A stretch of 64,000 bases of DNA from assembly GCA_903822595.1 (NCBI GenBank), contig CAIJPS010000074.1:1-64000 (forward strand). Direction: 5' to 3'. The position numbers were made by a program, and so were the translations under genes. The notes under the pieces were generated by a model, which did no database searches, was not told the DNA's origin, and saw nothing but the letters and a program-made list of their open reading frames with translations. Positions 19,077-27,252 of the stretch are shown piece by piece (position 1 is the stretch's first letter; every line of letters starts with the position of its first letter). This stretch comes from an uncultured Chlorobiaceae bacterium (GTDB lineage Bacteria > Bacteroidota > Chlorobiia > Chlorobiales > Chlorobiaceae).

Positions 19077-19850
19077 CTACGAGATCAATTGGTGTGCAGC
19101 GCCTAACCATATAAAGTATATATATGAAAAAACAAATAAAACAACAGCAATAACTGTATATTGCTTCATATCCGTATTATACTCAGGCTCATTTCCATAC
19201 TGATTGGATCCATTACTACCTTTCAGAAAATAGATTTCAACAAAATACCAAATACTCAGTAATGGAACTAACGCAACAAGAAAAAACCAGCCAGACTTAT
19301 TACGATCATGACATCTTTTTACTGACAATGCAAGCCCAGGCCAAACGGCAGCAAGTAAAAGCAGCCAATATAGCACAATAAACAATTCTTTATTAACCAT
19401 AAAAGCAAAACTCAAAAGAATAAGATTAATTGCACCAATAGCTAAACTGTACGTCAAATAAGTTGATCTGTTAACTCTTCCTTTAAAAGAGAATAATAAC
19501 TCCTTAAAATCAACCGACTGTAAATATGAATTGGGCCCACTTGTTTTTCCTTTCTGAACATCTGGATATTTTGTTTTTTGAACGGGACAAGGCAAGAGTG
19601 CATCAACTCTCTCCCATATAAGCGGAATCTTTCCGGCAAGTATGACTGGAATACCATACTCAATAGAGATCTCTTCATTATGAACTTTTCTGCCATTGAT
19701 AACCGTACCGTTCATACTCATATCCCTATAGAAATAGGTTACACCAGACAATGTTATTTCTGCATGTACCCTGCTGATAACAGGCTCAAGATTAGGATCA
19801 GAAACAACGATATCGCATCCAGAATCTCGTCCAACTGTGATTTTTTTCAT
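19077..19850 (-). CDS. FHA-DUF805 membrane protein, paralogue of the 14.9-kb gene
   Basis: 257 residues: FHA domain (GRDSGCDIVVSDP, SRVHAEI, MNGTVING) and DUF805 (FKGRVNRSTYLTYS, KRCHDRNKSGWFFL). It aligns with the protein at 14855-15664 almost from end to end, with most changes in the linker. It lies between a PP2C gene and a kinase, as in the other block. The stretch is noticeably A+T-rich. Probable role: phosphopeptide-dependent membrane partner of the adjacent kinase/phosphatase pair. Confidence 0.9.
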   Translation of the reverse strand: MKKITVGRDSGCDIVVSDPNLEPVISRVHAEITLSGVTYFYRDMSMNGTVINGRKVHNEEISIEYGIPVILAGKIPLIWERVDALLPCPVQKTKYPDVQKGKTSGPNSYLQSVDFKELLFSFKGRVNRSTYLTYSLAIGAINLILLSFAFMVNKELFIVLYWLLLLAAVWPGLALSVKRCHDRNKSGWFFLVALVPLLSIWYFVEIYFLKGSNGSNQYGNEPEYNTDMKQYTVIAVVLFVFSYIYFIWLGAAHQLIS

Positions 19851-19902
19851 AGTTATAAAGAAGTATTGATAGGAATTTCAACGTATTATTTTATTTTTTC
19901 AA

Positions 19903-21237
19903 TCAATCATCATGATTATTATTGTGGCCTTCTGGAGTCGATAATTCCTGTGAACCACTTTGAGCTTCCTTTGATAAGGTTCCCATATTGACACCATCGG
20001 GTACTGAATGCTTCTGTTTGTCAGTTCCATATAAAGGATTCTCACCTTGTACATTTGGCATTGTTGGATCAGACACCGTTAAGTCTTGTGCTGTTGTATT
20101 ATTGGCACCTTTCTTTTTCTTACGAGAAGAACGTACGTCCCCTACTTGATGCCTTGAATTGTATGTCGGACCTATATATTCCACTTTTTTTTCAGCAAGC
20201 ACTTCCCCCTCTACAGCCACACGGCTTTGATATGGAGAAGTTATACTTTTACTCTCTGTTGGTTTGCTGGATTTATTTTTTTGTGATTTATCAGCAACAA
20301 TTGCCGCATGTTTGTTGTTCTGTCCTGATAAATCATTACGCAAATCTGTGATTTTTTTGCTGATAATTGGCCCATACTCACTTTGTGATGCCATAAATCC
20401 AACAGCCGTCAATAGAAGCATTATTCCTGTCAAAGAAACCGTCGTGCGTACTATTTTTTTTCGTACGACTCCCCTCTTTTTTACCGCCACCCCACCAGTA
20501 AACTTAACGATCTGAACCGTCACATTATCATTGCCTCCGGCATGATTCGCCTGCTCAACAAGTTCTTTTGACTTGTCGTATAAAGAAGAATTTGAGCGCA
20601 ATACCTCTTTAATCTGATCATTCCGGACCATTCCGCTCAAACCATCACTGCACAAGAGTATGATATCATCTTTATGAGGAACATAGGGTTCATCACATAA
20701 TGAAGGAGGTTGCATACGTTCAAGTCCAAGAGCATTGGTAATTTCATTTTTTCTTGGATGACTTTCCGCCTCTATTTCGGTGATTGCTCCAGCATCAACT
20801 AAAGATTGCACGAATGAATGATCTTTGGTAAGCTGACGTAAATTACCGTCACTGTAAACATAGATCCTGCTATCTCCAACATGAGCATAATAGCAGTAAT
20901 CATTTTTTATGAGAAGCGCAACACAGGTGGAGCCCATACCTTTAAGTTCAGGGTGCTGACTCGCATAATCAAGAATAACCTTGTTGGCATAAATGATGGA
21001 ATCAGACAAGGCATTCAGCGGAATCTGATATTTTTTTTCATTCAGATAATTGATTATCGAATCAACAGCAAGTCTTGATGCTTTTTCACCGCCGGCATGG
21101 CCACCCATACCGTCGCACACTAAAACGATATCACCATTTATTGTATCTTTTTTACCGTAGTAATCTTCATTGACTTTTCGTACCTTGCCAACATCAGTTG
21201 CATTTCCTATTTCATAATGTTTGATTGTATTATTCAT
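19903..21237 (-). CDS. PP2C-type phosphatase with a transmembrane segment and disordered tail
   Basis: 444 residues. The PP2C domain (about 1-245) has CDGMGGHAGGE, GDSRIY, CSDGLSGM and GGNDNVT. It is followed by a basic stretch and a membrane segment (about 262-282), then about 160 residues of low-complexity polar sequence (N, Q, S, K-rich). Unlike its paralogue at 15.75 kb it lacks a DUF1566 domain. First gene of the second PP2C / FHA-DUF805 / kinase block. Confidence 0.92.
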   Translation of the reverse strand: MNNTIKHYEIGNATDVGKVRKVNEDYYGKKDTINGDIVLVCDGMGGHAGGEKASRLAVDSIINYLNEKKYQIPLNALSDSIIYANKVILDYASQHPELKGMGSTCVALLIKNDYCYYAHVGDSRIYVYSDGNLRQLTKDHSFVQSLVDAGAITEIEAESHPRKNEITNALGLERMQPPSLCDEPYVPHKDDIILLCSDGLSGMVRNDQIKEVLRSNSSLYDKSKELVEQANHAGGNDNVTVQIVKFTGGVAVKKRGVVRKKIVRTTVSLTGIMLLLTAVGFMASQSEYGPIISKKITDLRNDLSGQNNKHAAIVADKSQKNKSSKPTESKSITSPYQSRVAVEGEVLAEKKVEYIGPTYNSRHQVGDVRSSRKKKKGANNTTAQDLTVSDPTMPNVQGENPLYGTDKQKHSVPDGVNMGTLSKEAQSGSQELSTPEGHNNNHDD

Positions 21238-21353
21238 TTTATTATTATCTGCATTGACATTATAAAAACGTTATCTTTTCAATAACAACTTGAATACCGG
21301 GGAATATGCATTAAACGCAACAAAAAAACTTCCTCCTTACGATATCATGCAGA

Positions 21354-21938
21354 TCAGTCATGTATCAAATGAAATGGTACCATAATAAAATACATTCGGA
21401 TTCCACCTATTGTTATGACACACTCTTTTTTCAACTCACCTTCATTTTTCATCTCTCCATCAATATAAGTTCCGTTTGTTGAAAACTCATCTTTAAACAA
21501 AAAAGAGTTATTTCTGTATAATATTGTTAAATGTTTTCCTGAAACTGCAGGTACATTTTCTATAATAACATCACAACCTCTTTCACTGCCAACAAGATTT
21601 TTTCCTTCAAATAACTTGAATAACTTTCCCTGGCAATGCAGATCATAAGAAACAAGAAATCCGACAAGCTTCCTTTCTCTTGCGGCCTCTTCTCCTGGCA
21701 AAATACAGGTCCTGTTTAACGCGACAGTTTTATTTTCATCAGAAAATGGATGACTGACAATATTTGTTTTTTCTGATCCTGCATTATTTTTTCCACCAAC
21801 AATAGCTGTTTTCATAGCATCAGATATTTTAGTTTTACAGGTTGCATCACTAGATGATGATTTTGGGCAGAATGGACAAGAGATCAACTTTTCCGCGTCA
21901 TACTGGTGACCATTAACACATGTCTTGATGTGAGGCAT
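21354..21938 (-). CDS. FHA protein with N-terminal zinc-ribbon-like motif
   Basis: 194 residues. It begins with KTCVNGHQYDAEKLISCPFC, in which C-x2-GH and CPFC form a probable zinc knuckle. A linker follows, then an FHA domain (about 105-190: LVGSERGCDVIIE, VSGKHLTILYR, FSTNGTYIDGE). There is no membrane segment, so it is likely a soluble phosphothreonine adaptor. It starts 6 bases after the stop of the upstream FHA-protease gene, so the two are probably cotranscribed. Confidence 0.85.
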   Translation of the reverse strand: MPHIKTCVNGHQYDAEKLISCPFCPKSSSSDATCKTKISDAMKTAIVGGKNNAGSEKTNIVSHPFSDENKTVALNRTCILPGEEAARERKLVGFLVSYDLHCQGKLFKLFEGKNLVGSERGCDVIIENVPAVSGKHLTILYRNNSFLFKDEFSTNGTYIDGEMKNEGELKKECVITIGGIRMYFIMVPFHLIHD

Positions 21939-21944
21939 AAAAAG

Positions 21945-23492
21945 TTATTCCTTTTTTAAGTTATTAAGTTTCACCACATGTTTTGCTAAAATTGCCATAT
22001 TAAAAGTCTGTGTGTTTTGTACTTGCTGATTATTGATACCAATAAGCTCCCCTCTTTCGTTAAAAATCGGAGAGCCACTTGATCCTGGTATTGTAGGCAG
22101 ATTGTGACCAAAATTGATGTCATCAGGTATCCTTGAAAGTGTACCTTCTTCAAAATTCACCTTTAAACCCTCACTGGTCTGTCCTAACTCAAAACCAGCC
22201 GGATAACCAATCATAATCAATTTCATGCCTGGTTTGAGCCATTTTTTATCAGTAACCGCATTATCAAGATTAATAAAATATTTAACTTTTACAGGTAGTG
22301 ACTTGTTTTTAACCTGAATCATAGCAACATCATTTTTATTATCCCCTGAATCTCGTAAAAACAAACAACCAAGTAAATCACTTTTGGAATTAATATACGT
22401 ATCATTAAGCCCAGCGCCAAGATAGACTGTTTTTCCTGTAACCGTAACAGTTAATTTATTTAAATCGTAAACGCTTTTGACCAAGGGCAAGACGTTAATT
22501 TTTGCACCTATTAAATTACCAATCATTGCGGTAGATTTCTCCTGTTCAAGGTTCGCAATATTTTTGGCAATTTCATTCTCAACAAACTCTTTTGCAGCTT
22601 TGGTGTCCTCATCATAATACCAGGGAAGGGCCACATGACGGTTTGTCATTATTTTCCCATCAACCGACACAAAAAAACCAGTACCGGTTATAGTTATCGG
22701 TTCATTTTTTCCAGAATTATAAAGTTCAAACCCTTTTTCTGTTTTTGTTAAATATATTTTGTTATCGTTACCAAGATCAACTTCATACACATAGTCATGG
22801 TAAATGATGACAACTGAATTTGCATATTTTTCCATAACATTAACCGGTAGAATTCTGTCTTTGAAAAAATAGAGCGCGATACCGCAGAGAAGCACAACGG
22901 CCGCAAGTACCGGTATCAAATATTTTTTTGTAACCGATTTAATCCCATAAACATACTCTTCCCATTTGATCTCATGTCCTTGGGCAAAAACTATTCGGTC
23001 ACCTTTTCCTATTTTTTGATACTTTACTGGCAAACCATTAACGGTCGTCCCGTTGGTTGACTTCTTGTCTTTAAGAAATACATCTCCATTATTGAACACC
23101 ACAATATCTGCATGCTCTCCTGACACATCCTCATAAGGCAGGACGATCGTATTTGATGGATTTCTGCCAATGGTAACCGTTTTTCTGACATCACCAGTTA
23201 TCTGTTTATGATCATGATTCCCATCAGAGGATGAACCTTTCAGATATTGCCAGATATCAATTCTATAATGGATCCCAAGTCGAACATCATCATCTGGAGT
23301 GATAACCTCCTCTTCTGATCCTTCAAGACGTTTACCGTTGATAAAGGTACCATTCGTGGAGGCAAGATCGCTGATCCTGACTTTACCGTCGTTATCAATC
23401 TTGAGGAGTGCATGCCATTTGGAGACATCTTCTTCGCGGGGACTGATAACGATATCATTGTCAAGAGAACGACCGATTTTAATAATTTTCAT
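21945..23492 (-). CDS. Tandem FHA domains, transmembrane segment and trypsin-like serine protease
   Basis: 515 residues. FHA1 (about 1-85: GRSLDNDIVISP, VSKWHALL, STNGTFINGK), FHA2 (about 105-175: GRNPSNTIVLPYEDVSGEHA, STNGTTVNG), one membrane segment (about 192-212), then an HtrA/DegP-like S1 protease domain. The probable catalytic triad is His in MTNRHVAL, Asp in KNDVAMIQ and Ser in PGSSGSPIF. No PDZ domain is seen. The protease should be periplasmic and the FHA domains cytoplasmic, which would couple phosphorylation inside to proteolysis outside. It is the first gene of the phosphatase/FHA run. Confidence 0.9.
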   Translation of the reverse strand: MKIIKIGRSLDNDIVISPREEDVSKWHALLKIDNDGKVRISDLASTNGTFINGKRLEGSEEEVITPDDDVRLGIHYRIDIWQYLKGSSSDGNHDHKQITGDVRKTVTIGRNPSNTIVLPYEDVSGEHADIVVFNNGDVFLKDKKSTNGTTVNGLPVKYQKIGKGDRIVFAQGHEIKWEEYVYGIKSVTKKYLIPVLAAVVLLCGIALYFFKDRILPVNVMEKYANSVVIIYHDYVYEVDLGNDNKIYLTKTEKGFELYNSGKNEPITITGTGFFVSVDGKIMTNRHVALPWYYDEDTKAAKEFVENEIAKNIANLEQEKSTAMIGNLIGAKINVLPLVKSVYDLNKLTVTVTGKTVYLGAGLNDTYINSKSDLLGCLFLRDSGDNKNDVAMIQVKNKSLPVKVKYFINLDNAVTDKKWLKPGMKLIMIGYPAGFELGQTSEGLKVNFEEGTLSRIPDDINFGHNLPTIPGSSGSPIFNERGELIGINNQQVQNTQTFNMAILAKHVVKLNNLKKE

Positions 23493-23640
23493 GGGAGCCT
23501 ATTTTGGGGGTGATAAATGTAGGGATACTTTATGCGCTGGTCATTATTATCCGGCTTATAAAGAACTTGTCCCAATTATTATTACAGGTCCATCGTCAAA
23601 AAAATTGACAGGGGGCTCAACGTCCTTAACCTCAGGTTGA

Positions 23641-25348
23641 CTAAAAGGACCGCACAGCACGAGCACGAGCACCGCGTTTTTTATCGATCTGGTTCTGGTG
23701 CCCACCGTTGAAGTTCTGTGCCCATGTTTTACCCGCGCTATCCTCCGATGAACTCCAATAACCGACGTTGTCATCCACAAAACCACCAACGACGCTTTTC
23801 TTGAGCCAAAGCTTATTCAACTGCTCTTTATTTGGTAAAAACCAGTCGCTATAGCCATTTTTTACAAGATTATCACACACTGCTTTTGCATCAAAATCTA
23901 AATATGCACCAGGTAAATAAAGAACCCCGCCGCAAGCAGCGGGGTATTTTGAAGACAAATATATAATACGTTACGCCTCAAGAGGCGGGGAATATGACCC
24001 ATAGAGATTCAAAATTAGTAGAGCGACCAGGCATATCCGATGCAGCAGCAATCAATCCATGCTGACCGGTACCATCGACATAAAAAATAATGCCCCCACC
24101 ATAGTATTCACCTATCTTATACTCGACCACCGGAACAAAGGCAAGAGATGAAACTGACTTAAGCCCAAGACGCTTTGCTTCTGCAAGTGCGGAATCGCGC
24201 TCACGCTTGATATCCTTGAGCGCAATTTGTAGGGAATCCATCGCCTTCTGTCTTGCAAGGACGGAATCCCTTTGTTTTTTGACCTTTGCAAGCTCCAACG
24301 ACTGCAATGAATCTCTCTTTTTCTGGCGCGCAACTTCTTCTCGTACTGCTTCTCCTGAATCTGACCGAGCGATCGCTGCATCACTCTTCAATATCGCTCG
24401 CGATGAATTTGAAGCACTCATAATCCCGAAAACAGCAAGAACAGCGAGCAGCAGCACCGCAACTCCAGCAATAATTCTTTTGTCAAAAGGGATTTTCGGT
24501 TTGTCACTCCGAGCATCCATGACACTGTTGATCGCCCTGATTGCCTGCATGAATTCATTGCAGTTTCCGTACCTTGCTTTGCGCTCTTTTGCTGTTGCTT
24601 TATCAACAACAGCCTGCATCCCATCTGACACATGCTCGTAGATACCCTTCATCCTCGGCAGCGGCTCAGTAACAATCCTGACCTGTACTTTAAATTCAGA
24701 GTCCGTTGTGCTATCATAGGGGGGCTTTCCGGTCAGCATCTGGTGAAGGAGGACGCCGAGGGAGTAAATGTCGGTACGCTGATCAACCTCCTCTCCATTG
24801 ACCTGTTCAGGGCTCATGTAGACGACCGTCCCGATACGGGTGCCAGTTTTTGTACCAAAACCGCCAACGCTCCCTTCGGCTATCTTTGCGATTCCGAAAT
24901 CGACAACCGTGATCTGGCTGCCTTTGGTAATGATGATGTTGGCTGGTTTTATGTCGCGATGGATAACGCCATTATCGTGGGCATAAGCAATGGCTTCAAG
25001 CAGCTTGCAAAAGAGTTCCTTCGCCTCTTTTTCAGGAATCAGTCCTCTCTGCTGTGTAAGGTACACCTCAAGGTTGACCCCATCGACGTACTCCTGTACC
25101 AGAAAAAGTGTGTTACCGTTCTCTTCATAGCGGATAAGGTGAACAATATTCGGGTGGTTCAGTTTTGCCATCAACTGCGCCTCACGACGAAAACGAAGAC
25201 GAACGTCACTGTAATCGGCAAAATGCGGGTGAAGAACCTTGATGGCCACCCGCTGACCCGTCACCTGATCCACCCCAAGGTATACACGGCTCATCCCCCC
25301 TTCGCCAAGAAGCCGCTCTATGCGGTAGTTCAGGATCTGTTGTTCCAT
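23641..25348 (-). pseudogene. Receptor kinase split inside its DUF1566 domain by a short palindromic insertion
   Basis: The first part (23978-25348, 456 residues) is an intact kinase (LGEGGMS, VAIK, HRDIKPAN, DFG, GTVVYMSPEQ), a membrane segment (about 287-307), a coiled coil (about 325-400) and the start of DUF1566 (YYGGGIIFYVDGTGQHGL). It then reads into foreign sequence and stops. The domain resumes in another frame from about 23910 down to 23641 (DFDAKAVCDNLV, DWFLPNKEQLNKLW, YWSSSEDS, ARAVRSF). The kinase half may still be made, with a truncated sensor. Confidence 0.85.
23905..24012. mobile_element. MITE- or REP-like palindromic insertion of about 100 bases
   Basis: Two GC hairpins lie in an A+T-rich spacer: ACCCCGCCGCAAGCAGCGGGGT (left) and CGCCTCAAGAGGCG followed by GGGG (right). 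The segment interrupts the DUF1566 reading frame of the surrounding kinase gene. The pattern, with CCCCGCC and GGCGGGG at the two sides and no obvious target duplication, resembles ends of IS200/IS605-type elements or REP/MITE derivatives. It encodes no transposase. The borders are approximate. Confidence 0.65.
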
Positions 25349-25554
25349 ATCTCCTTTTTGAGCAATGAACTATGACAATCGGGCAAACACAATGTAAATA
25401 ATGATATTAAACATCCAAAACACTTTATAAGGATCGGGGGAGCGAGAAAAAAAATATCCACATACTTATTGTCATTTCAATTCCGATTTGCAGTGAATCA
25501 TCTTGACATTGCACTCTTCTGATATAACGATGAGTCAACCGATTCGTCACTCGT

Positions 25555-25581
25555 CATGTTCATGTTCATGTTCATGTTCAT
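25555..25581. repeat. Tandem hexamer CATGTT
   Basis: Four and a half exact copies of CATGTT lie just past the stop of the truncated kinase-like gene (minus strand). A simple-sequence repeat outside the reading frame. Confidence 0.9.
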
Positions 25582-25591
25582 CAGACAAAAA

Positions 25592-26488
25592 TCAACAAAT
25601 GCGAGCAGCCGCGCCAACCATCAGGCTCTTTCCCAGTCTTGTCCACCACGGTTCTCCTTGAATAGATCCTTTGAGACTATTGATTGCCTGCATGAACTCT
25701 TTGCAGCTTTGGTACCGTGCACTTTTCTCTTTAGCGGTTGCTTTATCAACAATCGCCTGTATCCCACAGGAAAGGTGCTCGTTGAAACCTTTCATCCTCG
25801 GTAGTGGCTCCTTGACAATCTTGACCAGTAACTCAAATTCCGAGTAAGTACCGATATCGTATGGCGATTTGCCGGTCAGCATCTGATGCAACAGCACTCC
25901 CAACAGGTAAATATCCGTTCGTTCATCAACCTCCCGGCCATTCACCTGCTCCGGACTCTGATAAGGACTCCATCCTCTGCGCAACGGTTTTTGCGCAAAA
26001 CCACTGATACTCTCTCGAACTATTTTTTCACTACAGAAATTGATCACCTTGACCTGGTTTTCGCCAGTAACAGTAACGCTTGATGGCTGGATGCCACAAT
26101 GGATAACATCGTTTTCATGTCCATAGGCAACAACATCAAGCAACTGGCAGAACAGCGCTTTGGCCTCCTCTTCGGGAATCAGGCCACGATGGTTGATAAT
26201 GTACTCTTCAAGGTTGATCCCTTCGATGTACTCCTGCACCAGAAACAGGCAATTACCCTTCTCTTCGTATTGGATAGAACGAACAATATTGGGATGGTTC
26301 AGGCGAACCATAAACTGCGCCTCACGGCGAAAGCGCTCACGCAGATCATCAAGCGTGGCCAGATGCGGCAGCAACTCCTTGATGGCCACCCGCTGACCGG
26401 TCACAGGATCAACGCCAAGATAAACGCGGCTCATCCCCCCTTCACTAAGGAGGCGCTCAATGCGATAGTTCAGAATCTGTTGTACCAT
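25592..26488 (-). CDS. Truncated kinase-like protein with destroyed catalytic motifs (pseudokinase or decaying copy)
   Basis: 298 residues, aligned with the other cluster kinases from MVQQILNYRIERLL onward. VAIK is kept, but the catalytic HRD-IKP motif is HCG-IQP (about 130-135) and DFG is NFC (about 150-152). The activation segment has lost the GTxxYMSPEQ form (GWSPYQSPEQ). The C-lobe and the Asp of DERTDIYLLGVLLHQML remain. The reading frame ends at the membrane-anchor position, with no TM segment, stalk or lectin domain. The frame is open over the whole kinase fold, so it could be a regulatory pseudokinase, but decay after 3' truncation is equally possible. Confidence 0.8.
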   Translation of the reverse strand: MVQQILNYRIERLLSEGGMSRVYLGVDPVTGQRVAIKELLPHLATLDDLRERFRREAQFMVRLNHPNIVRSIQYEEKGNCLFLVQEYIEGINLEEYIINHRGLIPEEEAKALFCQLLDVVAYGHENDVIHCGIQPSSVTVTGENQVKVINFCSEKIVRESISGFAQKPLRRGWSPYQSPEQVNGREVDERTDIYLLGVLLHQMLTGKSPYDIGTYSEFELLVKIVKEPLPRMKGFNEHLSCGIQAIVDKATAKEKSARYQSCKEFMQAINSLKGSIQGEPWWTRLGKSLMVGAAARIC

Positions 26489-26686
26489 ATCTCCTTTTTA
26501 TGCAAATATTTGAGGGCCATCGACAGTAAACAGGGCAAGCAATGTAATTAAACAGTCAAAAAAAAAGCAAAAGAATCAGGATGGTTTGAATAACAACAAG
26601 TGACGGCAAGAGGGTCCATTTTCGCATTTACGCTTCGTCGTTTTTACGTTTTACGTGTATCTTGCGCTCTTGACATCCTCTTTCCG

Positions 26687-27148
26687 CTATAATATCAATA
26701 TCCGGCCATACCGAAAAGAACATCTCCGCCGCTGTCTGTTTTTGAGGGTAAATTTTTCCATCCGGGCATTGGGTTTGGCCAGCCTCAGCCACCACGGCGA
26801 AAGATGCTTGCGCAGCATGGAACAACGCAACGTGTAGGTGTGGTAGTGCTTCATCAGACCGAGGTAGGAGTTGATGCTGCTTTGGAAGGCCGCTCGCTCA
26901 GCATGATAGGGCTTGTGCTTTTGCGCTATACTGTTCTGTTTTACAATCGCACGATACAAGTTACCCTTGGTGCGGTTAGCAACATAGATCCTGCGCGGCT
27001 TGATGACAACGCCCAGATACTTGACTCCCTGGGAATAATGTTCAAGAACAATTTTTTTTGGATGCAGCGTTAAACCAACTTCCTGATACAGAAAGGTACG
27101 AATGATCGGTAACAAGGAATCCAGAAAAGCCTGATTTTGATGCACGAT
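26687..27148 (-). pseudogene. C-terminal remnant of a DGR-type reverse transcriptase
   Basis: About 150 residues matching the part of DGR reverse transcriptases after the catalytic motif: VHQNQAFLDSLLPIIRTFL, then GLTLHPKKIVLEHYSQGVKY, LGVVIKPRRIYVANRTKGNL, and a thumb-like SSINSYLGLMKHYHTYTLR. The palm domain with YxDD is missing. At about 27145 the sequence switches into the first codons of avd, in another frame. The enzyme is therefore dead at this locus. The assignment to the DGR class rests on these motifs and on the adjacent avd stubs and variable regions. Confidence 0.8.
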
Positions 27149-27188
27149 ACACGTCTCGATACACCGGTAAATCATAGTACAATGCCAT
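27145..27188 (-). pseudogene. avd: 5' stub of avd joined to the reverse transcriptase remnant
   Basis: The first 15 codons (MALYYDLPVYRDVYR) are identical to the longer avd copy beginning at 29668. The sequence then joins RT DNA out of frame. In DGRs the usual order is VR, avd, template repeat, RT. The deletion between avd codon 15 and the RT C-terminus therefore probably removed the template repeat as well. Confidence 0.75.
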
Positions 27189-27206
27189 ACCACAAAATTA
27201 TTTTTG

Positions 27207-27226
27207 ACAGGGGGCGAGCCCCCTGT
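27207..27226 (-). other. GC-rich hairpin downstream of variable region 1
   Basis: Perfect palindromic arms ACAGGGGG / CCCCCTGT with a four-base loop, 26 bases past the kinase stop codon. DGR targets characteristically have a short GC hairpin just 3' of the variable region that promotes retrohoming. An equivalent hairpin follows variable region 2. It could also act in termination. Confidence 0.75.
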
Positions 27227-27252
27227 ACCCCCCTGTGAAATGGTTAAATAGA

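Noticed and set aside
10340-23492. Type VI secretion locus because of the kinase/PP2C/FHA combination
   Set aside because: No TssB/C, ClpV, Hcp, VgrG or other structural gene is present.
23905-24012. Template repeat of the DGR
   Set aside because: It has no similarity to the variable regions; it is a GC-hairpin insertion with a different pattern.
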